Assembly (NCBI RefSeq): GCF_900009135.1
Contig: NZ_LT797688.1
Coordinates: 373,178 to 420,738, forward strand
Reading direction: 5' to 3'
Length of the DNA stretch: 47,561 bases
DNA from: Planktothrix sp. PCC 11201
GTDB lineage: Bacteria; Cyanobacteriota; Cyanobacteriia; Cyanobacteriales; Microcoleaceae
The position numbers and the translations under genes are program-made. Every line of letters starts with the position of its first letter. Position 1 is the first letter of the stretch. Shown here one piece after another: positions 28,418 through 37,069 of the stretch. The notes below the pieces were generated by a model. The model was given only the letters and a program-made list of their open reading frames with translations, did not search any database and was not told the DNA's origin.

Positions 28418-29326
28418 ATGGAAATTAACCCTAATCCCCTCGAATTTCTATCTGCCAAGGTTCAAGAAACGGTTAACGATACCCAAAATTTGGCTAACCA
28501 AATAGCTGCCAATGTTCAGGACAGTGCCAAGGCCGTAACCGCATGGGTAGAATCCGCCCCCGGTTCCATGGTTGGTGTTGGGGTCGTTGTGACTCAAGAA
28601 GCCTTTAAAGTCGCCCATAATATCCGGTTTGAAAACCTACCTACAGGGTTACAATTAAAATTCGCTCGGGCGGGTGTGCGCCAGGGAATGCGAAATGTTC
28701 AAGAAGCCACAAAAGTCTTTGAATCCATACCCGCCCAAATTCGCGCCCAAGGGCCAGAAGCCATTCGTAACTTCTGTCAGGATAAGGATTGGAGTCACAT
28801 CAAAGCCCACGTCAATGGCGGCGGAAGCGAAGCCCATAACGGGATTTTTGAATATTTTAAGGTGAATCGTAAGCGCGGTGGGGTGGACATGACCCGCAAA
28901 GAATTAGCCGCGGCGAAGAAGGTTTTAGCGGATGCCGCCTTTAAAACAGCAGTTGTCGAAATCGTTGGGGCAACTCTTAAAGGTGCGATTGTTGCAGGAG
29001 TTATTGAGTTAGTATTTTCTATTTTAGAAAACTCTTTATTGTACGTTGAAGGCAAAATTACCAAGTCGGAGTTAGTGAAAAAAGTCGCCACCGCCACGGC
29101 AAAAGCCGCTATTGCGGGGGGTGTAATTACGGCCATCCTGTTAACACTTTGTATGATATTTCCCTCCATTGCCACGCTTTTAGGTGCTGTCGCCATACCC
29201 TTGGGGGTTGCCGGGATTGGTTTTATGGGAATTCGCGCCTGGGAAATCTTTTGTCATGCCGATCACTTATTTGGTATTACTGAACAAACACAACAACTTA
29301 TGGGACTCACTGAAGGGGCAATTTAA
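28418..29326 (+). CDS. Protein of unknown function with HNH-like motif and membrane segments
   Basis: 302 residues, not recognised as a named family. The N-terminal 100 residues are helical and polar. A central motif FCQDKDWSHIKAHVNGGGSE then AHNGIFE resembles the His-Gly-Gly-Asn pattern of HNH-type folds, but no activity is shown. The C-terminal third has two or three hydrophobic Gly/Ala-rich stretches (IVGATLKGAIVAGVIELVF; GGVITAILLTLCMIFPS; LGAVAIPLGVAGIGFMG) that probably span the membrane. It is divergent from the sigma-fusion gene, and its stop codon overlaps the stop of the convergent methyltransferase gene by four bases. A link to the sigma fusion is suggested only by position. Confidence 0.7.
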   Translation: MEINPNPLEFLSAKVQETVNDTQNLANQIAANVQDSAKAVTAWVESAPGSMVGVGVVVTQEAFKVAHNIRFENLPTGLQLKFARAGVRQGMRNVQEATKVFESIPAQIRAQGPEAIRNFCQDKDWSHIKAHVNGGGSEAHNGIFEYFKVNRKRGGVDMTRKELAAAKKVLADAAFKTAVVEIVGATLKGAIVAGVIELVFSILENSLLYVEGKITKSELVKKVATATAKAAIAGGVITAILLTLCMIFPSIATLLGAVAIPLGVAGIGFMGIRAWEIFCHADHLFGITEQTQQLMGLTEGAI

Positions 29327-30516
29327 TTGAAGTTAAACCCTTTTTGAACAGTATAAGCCGGGGCTTCTATAATCATGATGTGATCGGGAATATCTATCAC
29401 GTCAAGATCAAAAAGATCATCTGATGTTTTGACTAAAATGGATTTTAAAGCCCCTTTAATTTGAGATGCTTTATGCAATAAAGCGAGTGCTTTGTGTAAA
29501 CTTTCTCCCTGACGCTGTACCCGAACAGGAACGGGCTTTCCTTGATAATTCTGTTTTAAAATAGCATCAATTCCTTGATTTCTTTGAACCGGAATAATAT
29601 CTAAACTAGCAATAATATTAAGTGCATCTTCATTGGCATTAAGATAGGCTTTGCGACCTTTCTGAAGGAGCAAAGATTCAGATTTCATTGGTGTTTTTAA
29701 TCTATCTTTAGAAATTTGAACAGCATCGGGAGAAATATCAATTCCCCAGGCTGAACGATTTAATAATTTTGCCGCAATAATTGTTGTCCCACTTCCACAA
29801 AAAGGGTCTAATATAATATCCCCAGGATTAGAGGCTAACTCAATAATTTGTTCTAGGAGCAAAATCGGTTTTTGAGTTGGATAACCCACACGCTCTTTAG
29901 CTTTAGGGTTTAAATAGGGAATCTCCCAAACATCACTTAATGGGACTCCTTTTTTGGGATCAGCCGGAATAATTTCCCCCTGCTCATCCCTCGCATAAAT
30001 GGCTTTACCATGCTGATCTCGGGTACGTTTCTGTAAGATTTGATCAATATTGGTAGACTCTGAATAATCACAATAAATACGATTAAAAATAAATTGATTG
30101 GTCTTAGAATAAAAGAATATTGTTTGATGGGCGGGTAATAATCCTTTTCTGGAATTTGACCATCGTTTGTAACTCCAAATAATTTCTGATCTAAAATTTT
30201 CTTGTCCAAAAATATGATCTAAAATTGCTCTAATGATATAATTAGCATGGGTATCACAATGCACAAAAATTGACCCATCTTCCCTTAAAACCTTATGTAG
30301 AACAACTAACCTCTCATGAATAAATTTTGCATAGTCTTGATGACTTTCCCATAAATCATCATAGCTAAATTCAGATTGTCTATCTCTCGTTTTTAAAGAA
30401 TGGTGTTTTTGGGTAAAAAAAGGAGGATCTAAATAAATCAGATTAACGAAATTTTGCTGCATTCCTTGGACTATCTCAAGACAGTCTCCTTGAATAATAT
30501 TGTAAGTATTGTTCAT
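29323..30516 (-). CDS. DNA methyltransferase (N6-adenine or N4-cytosine) of an ApaLI-like system
   Basis: The 397 residues hold motif IV as DPPF (30-33) and motif I as DPFCGSGTTIIAA (237-249), with GYPTQKP (211-217) between. This order marks the N6_N4 methyltransferase family. About 85 residues after the core (310-397) form an extra C-terminal region of unknown role. The protein looks intact. It is 24 bases downstream of the broken endonuclease gene on the same strand, so it probably protects the same site. If the partner is truly ApaLI-like the site would be GTGCAC, which is inferred from the family. Protein sequence alone does not decide the methylated base. Confidence 0.88.
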   Translation of the reverse strand: MNNTYNIIQGDCLEIVQGMQQNFVNLIYLDPPFFTQKHHSLKTRDRQSEFSYDDLWESHQDYAKFIHERLVVLHKVLREDGSIFVHCDTHANYIIRAILDHIFGQENFRSEIIWSYKRWSNSRKGLLPAHQTIFFYSKTNQFIFNRIYCDYSESTNIDQILQKRTRDQHGKAIYARDEQGEIIPADPKKGVPLSDVWEIPYLNPKAKERVGYPTQKPILLLEQIIELASNPGDIILDPFCGSGTTIIAAKLLNRSAWGIDISPDAVQISKDRLKTPMKSESLLLQKGRKAYLNANEDALNIIASLDIIPVQRNQGIDAILKQNYQGKPVPVRVQRQGESLHKALALLHKASQIKGALKSILVKTSDDLFDLDVIDIPDHIMIIEAPAYTVQKGFNFN

Positions 30517-30540
30517 AATTTTTCATGGGTTAATCAATTA

Positions 30541-31311
30541 TCATTCATCTGAAGCCGTATTTTGATCCGCAATTCTTTGTAAGATTGCTTTTAAATCTAC
30601 ACCTGTTCGTTTCGTTACATAGTTCCAGGCACTCTCTCCATAGTAATATTCACCGCCAATGCCCTTATAAAGTGTCTCTAAAGTTTGTTGAATTCTGATA
30701 GCTTGTTGCCTATTGGGGTAATAAAACATAATACGAATGGGTTTATAACCTGCGGTTGATATATAGCAATCCTAAATAGGTTGTAACATTTTATTGTAGG
30801 GGTTTGGTCTCCAAACCCAGGCGAAAAGAGGGTTTGGAGACCAAACCCCTACGGAATTTTGTCACAAATTATTTAGGATTGCTATAGCTTTGATTCTAGT
30901 ATGTTCTTTTGTGATATGATCTCCATCTGTTGTTGCATCTCTCCACTTAATTTCAATGGCATTATTTCCTTCTAAACAATCAATTTCAAATGTTTTCGGT
31001 CTTGAACCCAGAGTATTAGTAATTTTGACTGCTTTTGAATCAGGGTATTTTTCCAGGAAAGATAATTGAGTAGCCTTCTCTAAAAATGAACCTGCATAAT
31101 TATATAAAAAACGACCTTTATTTTGATAAGTATCTATTAATCTTCCTTCTTCCTCAGTGATATGCAAAACTCTATAGATTAAAAAATGAGAAGTATCATC
31201 AGCTTCCATTTCTTTTAAACTAAAGTTAATTTGTTTCAGTAGAGCTTCGGAAGATTTTTGTGCTAAATTGTGGATTTTTTCTTCTAAACTTGAAGGCGTG
31301 AGAGATGCCAT
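30541..31311 (-). pseudogene. ApaLI-like restriction endonuclease, split by a MITE
   Basis: The N-terminal part (31311 to about 30885) encodes residues 1-143 and holds the PD-(D/E)xK pattern as EID (Asp 111) and IEIKWRD (Glu 120, Lys 122) followed by ATTDGDHITKEHTRIKAI. Translation then runs into the MITE and stops after six further residues, AILNNL, at 30862. The C-terminal part begins STAGYKPIRIMFYYPNRQQA and continues to 30541 (GGEYYYGESAWNYV, GVDLKAILQ). Removing the 121-bp element and one TA copy joins KAI to STAG in frame and gives 215 residues, close to what is expected for this family. As it stands no full enzyme can be made. The C-terminal fragment also has an open frame from an internal ATG (62 residues) but is not a separate gene. 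Confidence 0.9.
30762..30886. mobile_element. MITE with TA target duplication, inside the endonuclease gene
   Basis: The 121-bp element (30764-30884) begins tagcaatcctaaat and ends atttaggattgcta, perfect 14-base inverted ends flanked by TA on both sides. Its centre is a second inverted repeat (gtaggggtttggtct with agaccaaacccctac). TA duplication and small size fit an IS630/Tc1-mariner-type MITE. No protein is encoded. It disrupts the restriction gene. Confidence 0.92.
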
Positions 31312-31347
31312 AAATTAAATACTATTTTTATAGAAAAGTATAAGTTA

Positions 31348-31472
31348 TATAGCAATTCTAAATGATTTGTGATCAAAACCCGTAGGGGTTGGGTCTCCCA
31401 ACCCTCTTTGCGCCTGGGTTGGGAGACCCAACCCCTACAATAAAATGTTACAACTTATTTAGAATTACTATA
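31348..31472. mobile_element. Second MITE copy, inverted
   Basis: The same 121-bp element (31350-31470) in opposite orientation, flanked by TA, with ends tagcaattctaaat and atttagaattacta and the central gtaggggttgggtct repeat. The centre is conserved in layout but differs at many bases, so the two copies are not a recent duplication. It lies 37 bases upstream of the endonuclease start, where it may affect its promoter. Confidence 0.9.
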
Positions 31473-31568
31473 TACAATTAACATTACAGTAAAGCACTCT
31501 AATTATAGCTTTAAATTGTTCATCATGTCAATATTATATTTAACACTATATTCTCTATTTTTGATTTC

Positions 31569-34433
31569 CTATTCTTTACTCTCCAAAATCTCAACAGTCC
31601 CCTGATAACCATCAACGCGCACCCGTTGACCATCTTTTAAATAAGTAGTCGCTCCTTGAATATTCATCACCGCCGGGATGCCATATTCCCGGGCGATAAT
31701 TGCACCGTGAGAAAGTTGTCCACCGACTTCAGAAATAATCGCTTTTGCGGTTAAGAGAATCGGCGACCATCCGGCATCGGTGTAGGGAACTACGAGAATT
31801 ATATCCTCAGTTTGATCAATAATATTGGTTAAACTACGGCAGATTTTAACGGTTCCTTCCACACAGCCAATACTAGCAGGAATCCCTTGTAAAATAGCTG
31901 AATTTATAATCGTTTTTAATCGAGGTTCAGGTAATAAGTTACCATAGACAACAGGGGGAACTGTGCGATCGCTATCTTCCCTGAAAACTTGCCGCCGTTG
32001 ACTGACTTTAGGAATAAAATCAGGCTCAATTTTCCGTTCTATCCAATCTTTAATTTCATCCCATTCTAAATAGAAAATATCCCCCGAAGTTTCTAAGATT
32101 CCTTGATGAATAGCTTGGGATTCTATGGCTAATATTGTCCATCGTAAATGAGCTAAAAGTTTACCGTAAATTTCAGCAATTTGGCTTTTGGTTAAAGTGC
32201 GTTGATAACATTGAGCTTGTCGCCATCTTTCCCATCGGGTTAAGGTAGAAACCGTTGAATTTTCCGTCCGGTAGTTGCTATTTTGAACAATTTTAAAGAG
32301 CATTTCTTTTAAAATCTCCGGTTGTTCTAACCAATTCGGCACAGAAATATCCGTTCCGACTTCACTTAAATAGCCGTAGGTTTGTAACCAATCTTCAAAT
32401 TGTTGATTAAACTGGGGATTTTCTGCTAGAATCTGATCAAAGTATTGGTCGCTTATTAGTTCGGGTTCTTCCGAGGTTTCTCTAATCCGATCAGCCAGGG
32501 TTTGTAAGGCTTCCATCGAAGCAATTTCTGGGGCAGTATAGGTAGGTATCCAACTATCAGAAACTTTAAATAAAGTTCGTCGAATCGCTAACCCTATAGG
32601 GGCTAGAATATTATAATAAGTCGCTGATTTTAACAGGTTTTGAATGGTTTCAGATCGTTCTAAAAGTTGAGTTAAACTTAGGGATTTCATGGATAATTCT
32701 GCTTCTAGTTGTTGTAATATGGGTAAAAATAGCTGTTCTAAATCCTGTTGAAAATCCCGATCCAAATGTCGCTCCCGTTGAACTAATCGCCATAAACCAG
32801 GTAAGGAGGGTAAGAGTTTCCCAAGGGGGGGTTTTCCCATTTTTTGTCCTCGAACTAAAAATTCTAATCCCTGTTCAGGTAATCCCATCATTGAAAAGAT
32901 TTCCCCTAATAAGGTAGCGTTAAAATAGGCGTGGGAACCGAATAATGTCGCGGTTTGATTAAAGTCTAATGGTGCTGCTTTTTCCCCTAAAACTAAAGTA
33001 AAGATTTCTCCCCAAACCCCACAGGTTAAGGGGCGATTAATTGACCAAGTTAAGGGAGGAATTACCCCGGGAATGACTTCTGCGGCGATGGTTCGCGTCC
33101 AGATAGGATGTAAATTGGTAATGGGGCGACTTTGCAAAATCCAGACTTTTGCTCCATCCCAACACCACTCAATATCCTGGGGTAAACCATGATAAAAGGT
33201 TTCTATTTCTTGAGCGAGTTTAACTAATTCTAAAATAACGGTTTTGGGTAAAATAGACGGGGGTTCTAAATCCTCAAAGGAGGTATTAATTTCTATTTCT
33301 AAATTCACCGGAGTGACTTGACCTCCGACAACGGATTCTGCCCCCCCGGGTAAGGCTTCAATAATGATTTGTGAACCGCCATCTAGGGGGTTACGGGTAA
33401 ACATAACCCCAGCGACTTCACTGGCTAAATAGGGTTGAATTAATACCGCTATTCCCGTATCAGGAATTTGTTGATTTTGACGATAGGAAATGGCTTCAGA
33501 AGTCCAATAGGATTGACGACATTGAATAATTGCCTCGTGTAATTCTGAAGTGGAATAAACCGGGCCAATGGTTTGATATTGTCCTGCTGCTGAAGCGTAG
33601 TTACTATCTTCTCCCACCGCAGACGAACGAACAATTAAGGGAAAATTAATCGGGTCAATTTCTTTTTTTAAAGTAATATTTACGTCTTCTAAACGGTTAA
33701 TAGCAGGTAAAATCCATCCTAAAGTAACTTCAAATCCTGCCCGTTTTAATTCACTTAATCGGGTGGCTTTTTCCCCACATTGTTGAAGATTGAGTTTATC
33801 TTCCAGATTTAAAAATTGTTGTTTCATATAATATCCGAGATCATCTTTTTGAGATAAGTTAATTAAAACTAATTGAAAGGCTATTCCTAGGGCTGCGACG
33901 AATTCCCAAGCAGATAAGGGGGAATATTCAGGGGTTTGATGCCAAAACCAGACCCAAAACGGCCCACTTAAACAGCCTAAACGGGATGCCCAAAGTCGGG
34001 ATGAATATTTAGAAATGGGTAATAATAAATCACTGAATCGCCAGATGAATAATCCAGTTATTCCGCTACTGATGGCAACAATAGGAGAATAGACTAATAT
34101 TCCCCAGGTGGCATTAGTAACTCCCCCACCTTTAGCAACAAAATATCGTCCCGTAACCAATACCATTAAACTCACTAATTGCCAAGCTGGATCATTTGGG
34201 AATAAAATTTTAGCAGCAATTACTGGAATTATCCCTCGGGTTATTTCCAGGAGAACTGCAACAATTCCTGCGGGTTTTCCTCCTTGATAAAAAGCGGCGG
34301 AAACACTAATATTACCTGTTCCTAATCTTGATAACTTTTTGCCCGATAGAAGTTGAACAACCCAATCGGTTAGGGGTAATGTTCCTAAAATAAAGCTGCC
34401 CACTAATAGTAATCCGATCATCCAAAAAGACAT
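31569..34433 (-). CDS. PlsY-like membrane domain fused to a PEP-synthase/rifampicin-phosphotransferase-like enzyme
   Basis: A single 954-residue frame. Residues 1-200 are a multi-pass membrane domain like the glycerol-3-phosphate acyltransferase PlsY: LGTGNISVSAAFYQGGKPAG matches its second motif but lacks the usual Arg, and AKGGGVTNATWGI its third. Residues 205-470 form an ATP-grasp PPDK_N-type domain (LIVRSSAVGEDS, GVMFTRNPLDG, QDIEWCWDG, WILQSRPI). A middle region (470-850) is poorly conserved. The C-terminal swivelling domain has GGQLSHGAIIARE with His 909 as phosphocarrier. The final TIM barrel of PEP synthase is missing, as in rifampicin phosphotransferase. The likely reaction is phosphotransfer to an unknown acceptor at the membrane. 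It is divergent from the small photosystem II-type gene. Confidence 0.85.
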   Translation of the reverse strand: MSFWMIGLLLVGSFILGTLPLTDWVVQLLSGKKLSRLGTGNISVSAAFYQGGKPAGIVAVLLEITRGIIPVIAAKILFPNDPAWQLVSLMVLVTGRYFVAKGGGVTNATWGILVYSPIVAISSGITGLFIWRFSDLLLPISKYSSRLWASRLGCLSGPFWVWFWHQTPEYSPLSAWEFVAALGIAFQLVLINLSQKDDLGYYMKQQFLNLEDKLNLQQCGEKATRLSELKRAGFEVTLGWILPAINRLEDVNITLKKEIDPINFPLIVRSSAVGEDSNYASAAGQYQTIGPVYSTSELHEAIIQCRQSYWTSEAISYRQNQQIPDTGIAVLIQPYLASEVAGVMFTRNPLDGGSQIIIEALPGGAESVVGGQVTPVNLEIEINTSFEDLEPPSILPKTVILELVKLAQEIETFYHGLPQDIEWCWDGAKVWILQSRPITNLHPIWTRTIAAEVIPGVIPPLTWSINRPLTCGVWGEIFTLVLGEKAAPLDFNQTATLFGSHAYFNATLLGEIFSMMGLPEQGLEFLVRGQKMGKPPLGKLLPSLPGLWRLVQRERHLDRDFQQDLEQLFLPILQQLEAELSMKSLSLTQLLERSETIQNLLKSATYYNILAPIGLAIRRTLFKVSDSWIPTYTAPEIASMEALQTLADRIRETSEEPELISDQYFDQILAENPQFNQQFEDWLQTYGYLSEVGTDISVPNWLEQPEILKEMLFKIVQNSNYRTENSTVSTLTRWERWRQAQCYQRTLTKSQIAEIYGKLLAHLRWTILAIESQAIHQGILETSGDIFYLEWDEIKDWIERKIEPDFIPKVSQRRQVFREDSDRTVPPVVYGNLLPEPRLKTIINSAILQGIPASIGCVEGTVKICRSLTNIIDQTEDIILVVPYTDAGWSPILLTAKAIISEVGGQLSHGAIIAREYGIPAVMNIQGATTYLKDGQRVRVDGYQGTVEILESKE

Positions 34434-34584
34434 GAGAAATATTCTCCGGTAATTAGCAAGATCTCAAGCATCAGATCCTAGGGTTAATTGGGTTAGGATG
34501 TCGTCGATAGAATCTTTAACGTTTAGTTAACCAAAAATGAGATAATGGTCAGGGTATCATTATAATTAAGGAAAAATCAACATT

Positions 34585-34758
34585 ATGGCAAGTAGTAATA
34601 CTCTATGGATTCCGATTGCAGTGCTGATTGTCGGATTTGTGGCGGCGGTGAGTATTGGATCAATTGCTTGGTATAACTCTAAGCGTCCCCCGGGTTGGGA
34701 AGATAAAGAAAGACCGGATTATATTCCTAAAGTGAATCAGGAAGATGAGAATAAATAG
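34585..34758 (+). CDS. Small single-pass protein, probably photosystem II assembly protein Psb35-like
   Basis: 57 residues from ATG 34585 to TAG 34758: one transmembrane helix (about 8-29; IPIAVLIVGFVAAVSIGSIA), then WYNSKRPPGWEDKERPDYIP and an acidic tail. The WYNSKRP-GWE-RPD pattern is conserved in small cyanobacterial proteins that I associate with Psb35 (Ssl2148 type); this identification is from memory and moderately sure. A TATAAT lies at 34561-34566, 19 bases before the ATG. That the gene is real is well supported by its helix, motif and promoter. Confidence 0.75.
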   Translation: MASSNTLWIPIAVLIVGFVAAVSIGSIAWYNSKRPPGWEDKERPDYIPKVNQEDENK

Positions 34759-34844
34759 GGGTTAAGATTAATTTAACCACAAAGACACGAAGATACAGAG
34801 AGGTTGTCAATATCCTCGGTGCTTATTGCTTTACTTTCAAGATG

Positions 34845-34878
34845 AAAGTCGGGAAGAACACTTGCTTTTCCCGACTTT
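34845..34878. terminator. Hairpin between convergent genes
   Basis: A perfect 11-bp stem, aaagtcgggaa with ttcccgacttt, and a 12-base loop separate the small photosystem II-type gene from the convergent DUF2993 gene. The stem has A/T at its base, so it may act in both directions. Confidence 0.6.
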
Positions 34879-34946
34879 AAACTAAAAGTAATGGTCTTGA
34901 ACAATTCTCCTCCAGCAATCAAATTTAACGGTAAATTAACAACGTT

Positions 34947-35705
34947 TTAGCTTTTCTTTCCTTTGGGAAATTGATTGATTTGGGCTGACCCATAAAAAAT
35001 CAGGGAATTGTTTTGAATTCGCAGTCTATCTACCTTTAATTGGGTTCCATCTAAAGCAAATTTGTCCAGATCTAATAAATCATTTACATGGTTTACTAAA
35101 GCTTGACTCAGGTTAATTTCCTCCTGATTTCCCTGATATTGAACATCAACAAATCGGATTTTCTGACGGTCTTCCACCTCCACCTGAGTTGTGAAATCAA
35201 CTTGGACGGGTGCTTGTGAATTTCCTAGTAGAATTCCCGATTGAATTCTAAGGTTTTTCTCAGGAGTAACCGTCATCAGGGTTTTTGTAAAGGTTAAGGA
35301 TTCTCCCTGATATTGCAGGCGCTGGAGTTTTTCTACCACAAAGGGGGTGTTAAAAGAGTCAGTCAAGTCTTCCTCCGTTAATACCACCCGCAAACTGGCT
35401 TGAGTCGGTTGTCGTAACTTGACTTGGCCTGTGAAAATCGCGCTGAAATCAATGGACACCGCCTGCACATAGAGTTCCATGACGGCAATGCGGAGGCCAT
35501 TGTACATCAGCATCCCGTTGCCAATAAAATCGAAACCATCGACGCTTCCCTGCAAAAGCTTGGCTACAGGTTCCGCCCGAACGTTGGCTTCAATTTTTTC
35601 AGAACGCTTGAATAAAGCTGCGATCGCAGCCCCAACCGCCTTGCTGACAAGGCGATCGCCACTTTGATTCTGAAAAGAAGTGCTTCCAAACAAAGCCTGT
35701 ACCAT
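34947..35705 (-). CDS. DUF2993 (LmeA-like) lipid-binding domain protein
   Basis: 252 residues of the DUF2993 family, a beta-rich tubular fold related to the mycobacterial phospholipid-binding protein LmeA. Visible hallmarks are GSVDGFDFIGNGMLMYNGLR, MELYVQAVSIDF, TQASLRVVLTEEDL and a Val/Asp-rich C-terminal half. No signal peptide is obvious. Binding of membrane lipid is inferred from the family. Role in cyanobacteria is unknown. Confidence 0.8.
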   Translation of the reverse strand: MVQALFGSTSFQNQSGDRLVSKAVGAAIAALFKRSEKIEANVRAEPVAKLLQGSVDGFDFIGNGMLMYNGLRIAVMELYVQAVSIDFSAIFTGQVKLRQPTQASLRVVLTEEDLTDSFNTPFVVEKLQRLQYQGESLTFTKTLMTVTPEKNLRIQSGILLGNSQAPVQVDFTTQVEVEDRQKIRFVDVQYQGNQEEINLSQALVNHVNDLLDLDKFALDGTQLKVDRLRIQNNSLIFYGSAQINQFPKGKKS

Positions 35706-35827
35706 TCCTATTGCTCGTTAGCTGACTTGCCTATTATAACTTTTTATAAAGTTTTGTAACAATCAGTAATGCTTATCAAGAGAATAAGAGGGGGTGGGGG
35801 TGCGGTGGGAGAAGAACGGAGAACAGC

Positions 35828-36115
35828 TTAATAAACCTCATCATGGCTTCCAATATCAATTAAAAAAATTACTCTCTCTACTAATTCCTTGTCCTCGGAA
35901 AATTCAAAAACAATCCGGCAATTATAAGTCACCCAACAAGCCCATAACCCATCCAAATTTCCGGTTAACTTATGAGACTTTAAAGAAAAAGTAAACGGGT
36001 CATCAGCCAAAATTTCTAAAACATCAATAATTTTTTGCTGTAACTGCGGATTCTTTTTGATCAGCTTTTTAACTCCTCGCTTAAACCCATTACTCCAGAC
36101 CAGTTTCATCCTCAT
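35828..36115 (-). CDS. RelE/YafQ-type toxin
   Basis: 95 residues of the RelE superfamily, mRNA interferases that act at the ribosome. Shown by FKRGVKKLIKKNPQLQQKI, LKSHKLTGNLDGLWACWVTY, CRIVFEF and the C-terminal IDIGSHDEVY, which holds the YafQ-type catalytic His. The start overlaps the antitoxin gene by 26 bases, which ties the two together in translation. It looks intact. Confidence 0.88.
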   Translation of the reverse strand: MRMKLVWSNGFKRGVKKLIKKNPQLQQKIIDVLEILADDPFTFSLKSHKLTGNLDGLWACWVTYNCRIVFEFSEDKELVERVIFLIDIGSHDEVY

Positions 36116-36320
36116 CCTCTAATAAATCAGCCATCAGATCATCAACTGTTCCTTGCTTGGCTTTCCCTTCCCGAAACGCCAATTTAACCGCCTCAGCATT
36201 CGCCAATATTTCTCCTCGTCGTTGTTCAATTCGTCGCTTACGAATCAACTCCCACAAATAATCCTGTTCCTCAAATGATAATGCCTCAATCGACTCAATC
36301 AGGTCTTGAAATATCATCAT
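36090..36320 (-). CDS. Antitoxin of the RelE-type pair
   Basis: 76 residues, helical N-terminus (ALSFEEQDYLWELIRKRRIE) and an acidic C-terminal tail (DDLMADLLEDEDE), the usual build of a small antitoxin that binds its toxin through the tail. It lies upstream of and overlaps the toxin gene. The protein family has no clear name that I recognise. Confidence 0.8.
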   Translation of the reverse strand: MMIFQDLIESIEALSFEEQDYLWELIRKRRIEQRRGEILANAEAVKLAFREGKAKQGTVDDLMADLLEDEDETGLE

Positions 36321-36420
36321 GATTACCTCACTTTCACTGATTAATTAACTCTATCCTAGCTAATTACAAGCTGATTTTTAAAACAACCCTGCACCCATCT
36401 TCTTTCACACTGTACAACCG

Positions 36421-37035
36421 TTAACAATTCCCTAACTCTGTTCCTTCGAGACAAGCACCTTCTAAAACCACACCTAAAAATAAGGTTTGTTCCAGAATAG
36501 CGCATAGTAAATTAGCCCGTTCTAAATTCGTTCCCCGCAACACCGCACCGGATAAATTAGCTTCTTCTAAATCAGCTTGAGATAAATCAGCACCGGATAA
36601 ATTAGTATTTCTTAAATCCGCTTGATATAAAATTCCTTGGGATAAATTCACGCCGCGTAAATCAGCACCCCTTAAATCAATCCCACTTAAATCCAAATTT
36701 CCACAGGTGGCTCCAGTTAAAAAAGCTCCAGCAAAACTCGCTTCTTTTACCTCCGCATCGAATAGAATTGCCCCCCTTAAATCAGCATTTCTCAAGTCAG
36801 CCCCTTGCAAATTTGCTCCCGATAAATCAGCCCCTCTTAAATTAGCTCGGAGTTGCGCTCCTTGTAAATTAGCCCCGGATAAATTAGCTCCCGACAAATT
36901 AGAACCCGATAAATTCACCTGTGCCAAATTAGCCCCGGATAGATCAATACCGGATAAATTCATATTAGTCAAATCTTTAATAGCTCCTTGTTTGAGGGCA
37001 TTAAAATCAACCGATAGAGTGCGAGTCATGGTCAT
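36421..37035 (-). CDS. Pentapeptide-repeat protein
   Basis: About 204 residues, nearly all A(D/N)LSG-type pentapeptides from residue 20 on, which fold as a right-handed quadrilateral beta-helix. A run [20 protein letters not shown] is typical. An N-terminal 20 residues ([17 protein letters not shown]) precede it. ATG 37035 is used; a TTG at 37056 is less likely and an ATG at 37029 is possible. Function is unknown for most such cyanobacterial proteins. It lies 34 bases downstream of the DICT gene and may share its transcript. Confidence 0.88.
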   Translation of the reverse strand: MTMTRTLSVDFNALKQGAIKDLTNMNLSGIDLSGANLAQVNLSGSNLSGANLSGANLQGAQLRANLRGADLSGANLQGADLRNADLRGAILFDAEVKEASFAGAFLTGATCGNLDLSGIDLRGADLRGVNLSQGILYQADLRNTNLSGADLSQADLEEANLSGAVLRGTNLERANLLCAILEQTLFLGVVLEGACLEGTELGNC

Positions 37036-37069
37036 AATTAGGGATAATTGAAACAACTTAAAGTTCAGA

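Noticed and set aside
30541-30729. Independent 62-residue gene between methyltransferase and endonuclease
   Set aside because: It is the C-terminal part of the endonuclease; MITE removal joins it in frame to the N-terminal part.
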